Assembly (NCBI GenBank): GCA_002405485.1
Contig: DHLW01000176.1
Coordinates: forward strand, 33,989-39,668
From: Phycisphaerales bacterium UBA4658
GTDB taxonomy: Bacteria > Planctomycetota > Phycisphaerae > Phycisphaerales > UBA1924
Direction of reading: 5' to 3'
DNA: 5,680 bases
Each line of letters starts with the position of its first letter. The first letter of the stretch is position 1. The position numbers and the translations under genes are program-made. Positions 1-5,514 of the stretch are shown here, one piece after another. Under the pieces are notes generated by a model. It made no database searches. It had not been told where the DNA came from and worked only from the letters and a program-made list of their open reading frames with translations.

Positions 1-569
1 CGTCGAACGTCTGGATCAACGGGTTTGACGCCAAGGTGCATTGGATACGGCTCATCAGTCTGCCCTCGAGCAACAGCATCCTGCTCGCGGCGTCCAACGA
101 CGTCGGCCGCCTGCGGACGAGCCGCTGGAACGGGACCACGTGGACCACTCCGACAAGCATCACCGACAACGTCGGCGGCACCAACTCGCGGCACTTTGAC
201 CTGCATGTCTCGCCGGACGGTTCGGACGTGATCCTCATGTACGGCAAGGGTGGCGCGGCGGTGTTCTACCGGCTGTGGACGGGCTCCGGCTGGTCCAGCG
301 AAGCCACCGCCTTCACCCTGTCCTCAGGCACCGCCCAGACCGTGCTCGTTCGTCCCGGATCGAGCGCGTCCACGCTCGTGGGCGTGGTGGGCGACAGCAA
401 CGGCGGGGCGAACGCCTGGAGCTGGAATGGCAACGCGTTCGGCGCCGTCAGCAGGGTCGGGACCACCGGCACATCGTTCAAGGAGTTCGAGTGGTTCGCG
501 ATCCCGCCCGGCACCTCGGGATCGGCATCGAAGCCAACGATCACGGAGTGGGCCGTCGTCGCGCCCTGA
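1..569 (+). CDS. C-terminal part of a repeat protein with W-x-G-x-x-W motifs (5' end outside window)
   Basis: The frame beginning at base 3 is open from the window edge to a TGA at 567-569, so this is the 3' end of a longer gene; the GTG at 36 is probably internal. About 188 residues are visible. The segment contains three copies of a roughly 50-residue unit: a hydrophobic strand, a short polar turn, a second hydrophobic strand (SILLAAS, DVILMYG, TLVGVVG), then WNGTTW, WTGSGW and WNGNAF. Counted from the GTG at 36, the key tryptophans are at residues 31, 81 and 130, a spacing of 50 and 49. A fourth, incomplete unit ends the protein (ITEWAVVAP). Regular beta-strand pairs with a W-x-G turn suggest a beta-propeller-like or lectin-like extracellular domain; that is inference. 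Composition is rich in Ser, Thr, Gly and Asn with no cysteine, as in exported proteins. No PEP-CTERM or LPXTG sorting signal is seen at the C-terminus. I cannot name the family. The gene converges on the oxidoreductase gene, 56 bp apart. Confidence 0.8.
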   Translation, partial: SNVWINGFDAKVHWIRLISLPSSNSILLAASNDVGRLRTSRWNGTTWTTPTSITDNVGGTNSRHFDLHVSPDGSDVILMYGKGGAAVFYRLWTGSGWSSEATAFTLSSGTAQTVLVRPGSSASTLVGVVGDSNGGANAWSWNGNAFGAVSRVGTTGTSFKEFEWFAIPPGTSGSASKPTITEWAVVAP

Positions 570-625
570 GGCGCCGGCCTGGATGCGGATGACGATCAGC
601 CCCGCACCGATCGGGCGCACGCGAC

Positions 626-1807
626 TCAGCCCGGAAGCGTCTCCACGCCGCGAACGGCAACACCGGGCGCGACGTGCACCGTGGGCTTCCACAGCTCCCA
701 ATCCGAGCGGGTCTGCTCCACGATGCGCTGGGCCGTGCGGACGTTGACGAGTCCGGCGCGGGCGTCGATCTCCGGCTGGGTGCCGGTGCGGGCGCAGTCG
801 AGGAAGGCCTTGATCTCCATGAGGATCGGCTCGGCGTCATCGACGGTGAGGTTTTGGAGCGTGACGAGTTCCTGCCACTTCAGGTCGGTCAGGTCGGCCC
901 CCTTGCGGAGCTGCTCGCGGACCTCCTGCATCTGGGCGAGGTTGGCGGTGCGCCGGATGACGGTGCCCTTCTTGGCGGCGTAGTCGATCTTGATATAGGC
1001 GTTCTCGCCGGTGATGCGGGTGACACGCTCGGTCTTGAGGGCGAGCCGGCTGGCGGTGATGTTGGCGACGCACCGCCCGACGACGTTGCCGGACTCATCG
1101 GGGACGCTGTTCCAGACCAGCCGGGCGTTGCAGATGTCCTCGTGCTCGGTGATGACGGGGACGCCGGAGGCATGGATCTCATCGGGCTCCCGCCCGCCCA
1201 TGAGCATGAGCACGACGTCGAGGTCGTGGATCATCATGTCCATCACAACGCCCACGTCCACCGAGCGGAAGGTCATGGGGCTGACCCGGTGCACCTCGAT
1301 GAAGCGAGGGATGATGGGCAGGTTGTTCTTCTGCTCGGCCTGCAGGGCCCGCATGATCGGATTGAACCGCTCGATGTGCCCGACCATGAGCACGCCACGG
1401 GACTTGTCCGCCGCGTCCTTGATCGACAGCGCTTCCTCAACGCTCCCGGCCAGGGGCTTTTCGACAAGGCAGGAGACATCGGCCTTCAGGCAGGCGATCG
1501 CGGCGTCGCGGTGGCCGACGGTCGGCACGGCGATCGACACGCAGTCCACGCCCGCGTTGAGCAGATTCTCAACCGTGTGAAAGTGGCGACACCCCCACTG
1601 CTCGGCGACATCGCCCGCGCGATCGCTGTTGGCATCCACAACGCCCACCAGCTCGGTGTCGGGAAGCTGGGCATACACGCGGGCGTGGTGGCGGCCCATG
1701 CGGCCAACACCCACCACGCCGCAGCGCAGCGGACGGCTTCCCAGCCCGCGTCTGCGAGCCGGCGCCTTGCCCCCCCCAGCCCCGGACGTCGTGTCGGGCG
1801 TGCTCAT
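626..1807 (-). CDS. Gfo/Idh/MocA family NAD(P)-dependent oxidoreductase, resembling UDP-GlcNAc 3-dehydrogenase (GnnA-like)
   Basis: A 393-residue protein. The start is the ATG at 1807-1805, 2 bp after the thioredoxin stop, with AAGG seven bases upstream. Residues 1-28 are a Gly/Arg-rich leader without obvious fold. A Rossmann domain follows: G33-V-G35-R-M-G38 binds the dinucleotide and D58 ends the second strand (VGVVD). E116-K117-P118 is the family's EKP motif, and D190-M-M-I-H194 is its D-x3-H motif; K117, D190 and H194 are the expected catalytic set. The C-terminal alpha/beta domain carries VGHIERFNP (142-150) and FIEVHR (169-174). From memory, the GHIERFNP and MIHDLD signatures are typical of sugar-nucleotide oxidases that convert UDP-GlcNAc to the 3-keto form for GlcNAc3N-type lipid A (GnnA), but other UDP-sugar or inositol dehydrogenases share the fold. 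The partner aminotransferase GnnB is not in this window. The family call is secure; the substrate is inference. It is likely cytoplasmic and cotranscribed with the thioredoxin gene. Confidence 0.93.
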   Translation of the reverse strand: MSTPDTTSGAGGGKAPARRRGLGSRPLRCGVVGVGRMGRHHARVYAQLPDTELVGVVDANSDRAGDVAEQWGCRHFHTVENLLNAGVDCVSIAVPTVGHRDAAIACLKADVSCLVEKPLAGSVEEALSIKDAADKSRGVLMVGHIERFNPIMRALQAEQKNNLPIIPRFIEVHRVSPMTFRSVDVGVVMDMMIHDLDVVLMLMGGREPDEIHASGVPVITEHEDICNARLVWNSVPDESGNVVGRCVANITASRLALKTERVTRITGENAYIKIDYAAKKGTVIRRTANLAQMQEVREQLRKGADLTDLKWQELVTLQNLTVDDAEPILMEIKAFLDCARTGTQPEIDARAGLVNVRTAQRIVEQTRSDWELWKPTVHVAPGVAVRGVETLPG

Positions 1808-1809
1808 GC

Positions 1810-2151
1810 TCAGGCCTTGGCTCCGGCGGCATCCTTGAGGGCGGCGGCGAGCTCGTCCTTCTTGGTGATGCCGACCCACTTCTTCACCGGCTGACCGCCC
1901 TTGAACAGGATGATCGTCGGGATGGCCTGGATGCCGTACTGCGTCGGCACCTGGCGGTTGGAGTCAATGTCGAACTTGCCGACCTTGGCCGAACCGGCGA
2001 AGTCCGACGCGAGTGCGTCGATGGTCGGGCCGAGCATCTTGCAGGGCATGCACCACTCGGCCCAGAAATCCACGAGGACGGGCTCGTGCGACTTCAGGAC
2101 GTCGGCCTCGAAGCTGCCGTCCGTGAAGGTCTTGACGTGTTCGCTGGCCAT
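1810..2151 (-). CDS. trxA: Thioredoxin with WCMPC active site
   Basis: A 113-residue single-domain thioredoxin, close to the usual length of about 105-110. It is a cytoplasmic dithiol-disulfide reductant, normally reduced by thioredoxin reductase. Visible features are the buried acid in VLVDFW (D28), the active site W33-C34-M35-P36-C37, the lysine in GKFDID (K59), and the cis-proline in AIPTI (P78), followed by the standard ILFKGG strand and turn. The active site has Met where most thioredoxins have Gly (WCGPC); the residue between the cysteines and the proline influences redox potential, but the protein otherwise looks like a normal thioredoxin. The ATG at 2151-2149 is chosen because AAGGAAG sits just upstream and because MASEHVKTFTD aligns with normal thioredoxin N-termini. 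The frame is also open upstream to an ATG at 2355, which would add 68 residues of low-complexity sequence; see findings. The stop is followed after 2 bp by the oxidoreductase start, indicating one operon. Confidence 0.96.
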   Translation of the reverse strand: MASEHVKTFTDGSFEADVLKSHEPVLVDFWAEWCMPCKMLGPTIDALASDFAGSAKVGKFDIDSNRQVPTQYGIQAIPTIILFKGGQPVKKWVGITKKDELAAALKDAAGAKA

Positions 2152-2452
2152 GGCTCTTCCTTCCTTGTTCGCGTGAGGCGGGAGCAAGTCTACGCGCATC
2201 GGTCTCGCCCGCCCGTCCCCAGACTTGGATGCGCCCCGGAAACCCGAGGTTCCATATTGATCTATATCAATATACGCCCCACGGGAGCCGGAGTTCGCCC
2301 GGGAGAACAGTGCCGCGGGCCGCGGAGCAGGCTCCTGGGGTGTCGGCGTGCTCATTCTCGGACCCTTTGATCTGCGATTGGGCGTGGGCGACGCGGGGGT
2401 CATCAGCCCCGCCGAGGATCACCCGCCGCACGAGATGGACGGGCGGAAGTGT
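2152..2452 (-). other. Intergenic region folP to thioredoxin (301 bp)
   Basis: No gene is supported here. The region holds the presumed promoter of the thioredoxin-oxidoreductase operon, with an AT-rich palindrome at 2254-2273 in otherwise very GC-rich DNA. I see no hairpin with a T-run that would terminate folP transcription. Two minus-strand frames stay open through parts of it. One continues the thioredoxin frame up to an ATG at 2355; the other is a 54-codon frame, GTG at 2431 to TGA at 2267, in phase with folP after its stop. Neither resembles a known protein. The ATG at 2355 does have AAAGGG seven bases upstream, so translation from it cannot be excluded. Confidence 0.6.
2254..2273. promoter_or_regulatory. 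FNR/CRP-family-type operator (TTGAT-N4-ATCAA)
   Basis: The sequence ATATTGATCTATATCAATAT is a perfect inverted repeat with 8-bp arms and a 4-bp spacer. Its core at 2257-2270 matches the FNR/Anr consensus TTGAT-N4-ATCAA exactly. It lies in a 24-bp AT island inside GC-rich intergenic DNA, with its centre about 112 bp upstream of the thioredoxin ATG. A class II site (centre at -41.5) would place transcription start near 2222 and give a 5' leader of about 70 bases. I could not find a convincing -10 box at that spacing, so the promoter itself is unresolved. The AT island also contains TATAGA and TTGATA, which could themselves form part of a core promoter. Confidence 0.6.
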
Positions 2453-3361
2453 TCAGCGTGGGTCGACGAGCGCCCATGCAGCGGCGAGGGCCTCTGCGTG
2501 GGGCTTGACGTCATGCACGCGGAACAAACGTGCGCCGAAGGTGAGATGCAGGACGCTGAGCGCGAGCGTGGGGATCAGCCGCTCACTTGGCGGGGGTGGG
2601 CTCGATCCCGGCGGAGCGATGAGCGCGCCGGTGAAGCTCTTGCGTGAGCATGCGCTGAGCACCGGCGCACCCAGCGAAAGCAGGTCTGGGGTGCGACGGA
2701 TGAGCTCGAGATTCTGCGCGACGCTCTTGCCGAAGCCCAGACCGGGATCGATGACCAGGCGAGCGGGCTCGACGCCGGCGTTCAGGGCTCGCCGCAGACG
2801 ATCGGCGAGCAGATCTCGGACGACCCCGAGCACCCCATCGGGATGGTCGTACGAGGGCTGCGCCGAGTATTGATGGCTGAACTGGTCCGACGCCGGGGCG
2901 ACGCGCCGGTGCATGAGCACAAGGCCGGCGTGCATGCGAGCGGCGAGCGCGAACATATCCGGGGAATCGTCGCCGGCGGAGACGTCGTTGATGGCGTCGG
3001 CGCCGGCGTGCAGGGCGGCCTCGGCGACTCGCGACTGCGTGGTGTCGATCGAGATGATGACCTCGGGATGGCCGGCGCGAATGGCGGCGATGACGGGCAC
3101 CACCCGGGCGATCTGCTCATCGACAGGAACCGGCCGCGCTCCGGGACGGGTCGACTCGCCCCCGACATCGATGGCGTCGGCGCCGGCGGCGATCATGTCC
3201 GAGGCGGCCTGGAGCGCGTGCGCGGTGGTGGGCAGGCGACCACCATCTGAGAACGAATCGGGGGTGAGGTTCAGGATGCCGATGAGCCGAGGGCGATCGA
3301 GCGTGAGACCACGCCGGGGCGAAGCCGACCACCGCTGATGCTGAGCCGAGAGATCGGTCAT
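2453..3361 (-). CDS. folP: Dihydropteroate synthase
   Basis: A 302-residue cytoplasmic TIM-barrel enzyme that condenses 6-hydroxymethyl-7,8-dihydropterin pyrophosphate with p-aminobenzoate to form dihydropteroate in folate synthesis; it is the sulfonamide target. All signature segments are present in order: GILNLTPDSFSDGG (28-41; N31 and the T33-P34-D35-S36-F37 loop), IDVGGESTRPG (64-74, substrate loop 2), ISIDT (103-107), NDVSAGDD (125-132), LMH (149-151), IDPGLGFGKS (204-213, pterin binding), SRKSFTGAL (239-247; K241) and RVHDV (281-285). A Pro/Ser-rich insert at about 249-259 follows the SRK segment. The length is slightly above that of E. coli FolP (282). The start is uncertain: ATG at 3361 is preferred, but TTG at 3397 or 3391 would also fit, and none has a clear Shine-Dalgarno site. 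No other folate gene is adjacent. A terminator ends only about 42 bp upstream. Confidence 0.96.
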   Translation of the reverse strand: MTDLSAQHQRWSASPRRGLTLDRPRLIGILNLTPDSFSDGGRLPTTAHALQAASDMIAAGADAIDVGGESTRPGARPVPVDEQIARVVPVIAAIRAGHPEVIISIDTTQSRVAEAALHAGADAINDVSAGDDSPDMFALAARMHAGLVLMHRRVAPASDQFSHQYSAQPSYDHPDGVLGVVRDLLADRLRRALNAGVEPARLVIDPGLGFGKSVAQNLELIRRTPDLLSLGAPVLSACSRKSFTGALIAPPGSSPPPPSERLIPTLALSVLHLTFGARLFRVHDVKPHAEALAAAWALVDPR

Positions 3362-3403
3362 GGCAGAGAGGGCGCGACCAGGGGCGACCAACGTCAAGAT
3401 TGG

Positions 3404-3445
3404 AAAAAGAAAAGAGGGGCCGCGGCACGTTGCCAGCGACCCCTC
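3404..3445 (-). terminator. Rho-independent terminator after the 598-aa secreted protein gene
   Basis: Read on the minus strand, bases 3445-3414 form a hairpin with arms GAGGGGTCGC-t-GGCA and TGCC-GCGGCCCCTC around a 3-base ACG loop: 14 base pairs, one G-U pair and one bulged T. It is followed at once by TTTTCTTTTT (3413-3404). This is a textbook intrinsic terminator about 43 bp after the stop codon at 3488. Its T-run ends 42 bp before the preferred folP ATG, and 6 bp before the alternative TTG at 3397. Confidence 0.9.
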
Positions 3446-3456
3446 GGGGGGGGGGG
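3446..3456. repeat. Homopolymer run of 11 G (C on the minus strand)
   Basis: Eleven consecutive G residues directly abut the terminator hairpin, in the 3' untranslated part of the secreted-protein gene. In the transcript this is a C-run. It does not change any coding frame. Such runs are prone to length change in replication and to miscounting in sequencing, so the exact length is uncertain. Confidence 0.85.
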
Positions 3457-3478
3457 TGCAAATGAATAGGACGAACTC

Positions 3479-3506
3479 AGTATAGCGTCAGAACTTCGGC
3501 TGTCCA
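3479..3506 (-). promoter_or_regulatory. Possible sigma70-type promoter for folP, upstream of the terminator
   Basis: On the minus strand, TGGACA (3506-3501) is followed after 16 bases by TATACT (3484-3479). Each matches the sigma70 consensus at 5 of 6 positions. It overlaps the end of the secreted-protein gene and would start transcription near 3472, about 110 bases before the folP ATG, with the terminator hairpin in the leader. The match could be chance in so short a search; planctomycete promoters are poorly defined. Confidence 0.3.
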
Positions 3507-5284
3507 GCGCCGCCCTCGTTCTTGTCCTGATCGACAGGTTCTCCACCGGCTTCCATCGCCTCCTGAGCGGCCACGCCCAGGGAAATCCCGGTTTTCAGGA
3601 CGTCAGCGGGGAGGGAGATGGTCATGCGGACGGCGTCGTTACCACCGGTGATGGCGCCGGAGATGGGGGTGAGCTTCTCGGGGATCTTGTCCGCGGGGAC
3701 CTGGACCCCGGCGATACCAGCGAAGGGGAGAACGAGGTCGAGGATGCTGCGTGTGGAGATGAACATCTCGGCGACGCGGTCCTTGGGGAGGGACTCCTGT
3801 GCGGCCTTGAGCTGGGCGTCAGCGGCGAGGTTGTCGCCGGTGGAGGCCTTGAGGGCCTTGTTCATGAGTTCGCCGCTCTTGGCGTAGGTCATATAGACCC
3901 CGCCGTCGGTCTTAGCGACATAACCGGCGGGGGTGGCCTGAGGGCCGAACATGAAGCTCATGGCCTGCTGCATCTGCATCTCGGCATCGGAGCCGGGGGC
4001 TGGGGTGAGCTTCATTTCCCAGACGTCGACGGGGGTCTCACCGGCCTTGGCGCCGTCGGCGACGTACTTGGTCGCGATGGTCATGTCGTCCTGCTTGAGA
4101 CCGTTGCTGGCCTCGAGCGTGGTCTTGAAGGCGGCGATGTACTTGGCGGGGTCCTTGCTGGAGGTGAAGCCGACGGTCTGGGTGAAGAACCCGGCCATGG
4201 CTCCGCCCATGGGGAAGCCCATGACGCCGGAGAAGCCGTCGGCGGAGTCGACGGAGTCGCCGTAGGCCTTGGAGAGATCGACGCCGCCGGTGCTGGGGGC
4301 GCGCTGGGCGATGTCCTTGAAGAGCTGCTTGGCGGCGGGGTTGGACAGATCGATCGAGCCGGCCCAGATATATGGACCGGCGGGGAGCTTGGAGAGCAGA
4401 CGACCGGCGTTGCCCTTGATGGCCAGGGCCTTGGAGAGGTAGGAGTCGGGCTTGAAGTTGCCGACCATGTCAGCGGTGATGCCCTTGGCGGAGATGCTCA
4501 CGCCGCCGACGAGCAGGTCGCTGTCGCGAACGACGGTCTCGCCGATCCACTTGATGAGGGCGACGCTCTTCTCGAGGTCGGCGCCCTCGGCGGCGCCGGT
4601 GGCCTCGATCTGGGCCTTGGCCTCGGCCTCGAGCTGGACGAGGGCCTTCTCGGCGACGGGGCGGAGGCGGGCGAGGTTGACGATGGTGGCGAAGTCGGAG
4701 CCGTCGGCGAGCGAGCCGCCGGTGGCGCCGAGCATGGCGGAGAAGGCCTTGGCGGGCTTGCCGGTGAAGCCGGTGACCAGGTCCTTGTCGGGGCTCATGG
4801 CGGCGTAGCCGTTGCCGATGTTGCGGACGAAGGCGTCGTCGCCCTCGGGGGTGGTGACGGTATCGACCTTGCCGTCACCGGCGGGCGTGGCGCCGAAGTT
4901 CTCGACGAACTTGGCGTAGTCGGTGATGGGGATGACGAAGACGACGCGGTTCTCGGCGGCCTGCCAGTCGATCTCGTCGATGTTGTCCTTGTTCAGGTCG
5001 GTCGGGCCGAAGTAGGCCAGAGCGACGGACTTGCCGGTATCCAGCCCGCCCTGGAAGCCGCCCATGGCGAGGATGTCGTCGATGGCCGGGACGGGCATGG
5101 GGGCCTCGATGGCGGTGGCGAGGGCCTCGAGGTTCTTCTGGAGCTTCTGCGGAGAGGGGATGGTGAAGACCACCAGCGCGTCATCGGGCACGCGATCAAG
5201 GGCGGGGGGAGCCGCGAGTGCGAGAGCGGCAGAGAGGGCAAGGCCAAGGCCGGAGACCGCGATCATGCCGGAGACACGCTTCAT
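3488..5284 (-). CDS. Exported 598-residue protein of unknown function, no cysteine
   Basis: The start is the ATG at 5284-5282, with AAGGA ten bases upstream, giving an N-terminus that is a clear Sec signal peptide: K2-R3, a hydrophobic core (about 8-23, rich in Ala and Leu), and a likely ALA-A cleavage near residues 24-26. No lipobox cysteine is present. The mature part begins PPALDRVPDDALVVFTIPSP (26-45), followed by an amphipathic helix. This 'P-D-D-A-hydrophobic strand' opening reminds me of secreted planctomycete proteins of the DUF3352 type, but I cannot assign it firmly. About residues 205-250 are charged and Ala-rich, probably helical; about 350-367 and 434-446 are Met/Gly-rich; the last 19 residues are a Gly/Glu/Gln/Lys-rich disordered tail. 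There is no cysteine in the whole protein and no visible catalytic motif. The frame remains open upstream to 5380, but those residues look untranslated. It is probably monocistronic, ending at the terminator below it. The location is likely periplasmic or cell-surface. Confidence 0.9.
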   Translation of the reverse strand: MKRVSGMIAVSGLGLALSAALALAAPPALDRVPDDALVVFTIPSPQKLQKNLEALATAIEAPMPVPAIDDILAMGGFQGGLDTGKSVALAYFGPTDLNKDNIDEIDWQAAENRVVFVIPITDYAKFVENFGATPAGDGKVDTVTTPEGDDAFVRNIGNGYAAMSPDKDLVTGFTGKPAKAFSAMLGATGGSLADGSDFATIVNLARLRPVAEKALVQLEAEAKAQIEATGAAEGADLEKSVALIKWIGETVVRDSDLLVGGVSISAKGITADMVGNFKPDSYLSKALAIKGNAGRLLSKLPAGPYIWAGSIDLSNPAAKQLFKDIAQRAPSTGGVDLSKAYGDSVDSADGFSGVMGFPMGGAMAGFFTQTVGFTSSKDPAKYIAAFKTTLEASNGLKQDDMTIATKYVADGAKAGETPVDVWEMKLTPAPGSDAEMQMQQAMSFMFGPQATPAGYVAKTDGGVYMTYAKSGELMNKALKASTGDNLAADAQLKAAQESLPKDRVAEMFISTRSILDLVLPFAGIAGVQVPADKIPEKLTPISGAITGGNDAVRMTISLPADVLKTGISLGVAAQEAMEAGGEPVDQDKNEGGAGQPKF

Positions 5285-5514
5285 GGGATCAGGTTCCTTA
5301 TTCACGTCCGGTGCGGACGAGATGTGCTTCGAACAGTGGTGTTTCGGATGCTCGGCCGCGGGGTTTCGTCCTGGAGACACCGGGCGGCCACAAAGGTATA
5401 CCGATCAATGCACGGACAGTGGCCAGAGAACGTCCACAGGGCACGGATCGGAACATGGCACTGTGGCCTGAAGGCCATGATCGCGCCGCGAGCGCGGACC
5501 CCACGCAGAAACTC
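5285..5514. promoter_or_regulatory. Divergent intergenic region (230 bp)
   Basis: This lies between the minus-strand secreted-protein gene and the plus-strand gene starting near 5515, so it should carry promoters for both. Visible features: the ribosome-binding AAGGA of the minus gene (5295-5299); a hairpin with arms CGTCCG/CGGACG and a 3-base loop (5305-5319) in that gene's leader; an 8-bp palindrome GGTATACC (5395-5402), which could supply a -10-like TATACC on the minus strand; and the inverted repeat listed at 5454-5479. I found no -35 element at good spacing for either direction, so no promoter is placed. Confidence 0.5.
5454..5479. repeat. Nested inverted repeats in the divergent promoter region
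   Basis: CATGGC (5454-5459) pairs with GCCATG (5474-5479), and inside it TGGCCT (5464-5469) pairs with AGGCCA (5472-5477) across only two bases. The two pairings compete for the same right arm. It lies 36 bp before the ATG at 5515 and could be an operator for that gene, but short GC-rich palindromes also arise by chance. Confidence 0.35.

Noticed and set aside
561..574. Hairpin GCGCC-CTGA-GGCGC over the stop codon of the left-edge gene
   Set aside because: Only 5-bp arms and no T-run on either side, so it is not supported as a terminator for either convergent gene.
674..1894. Long plus-strand open frame (406 codons) antisense to the oxidoreductase gene
   Set aside because: It is the mirror of a clearly coding, motif-rich gene in GC-rich DNA, where opposite frames stay open; its translation is rich in His, Asp, Gly and Val with no recognisable domain.
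2267..2431. 54-codon minus-strand frame from GTG 2431, in phase with folP after its stop
   Set aside because: No Shine-Dalgarno site, no recognisable sequence, and the window gives no sign that the folP stop is read through; FolP is already complete at 2453.
2229..2873. Plus-strand open frame (214 codons) covering the intergenic region and the folP 3' end
   Set aside because: Mostly antisense to folP; its Arg/Ser/Pro-rich translation is typical of a GC-rich shadow frame.
5285..5380. 32-residue upstream extension of the secreted-protein gene to 5380
   Set aside because: The ATG at 5284 has a good ribosome-binding site and begins a proper signal peptide; the extension is polar, His/Pro-rich and would bury the signal sequence.
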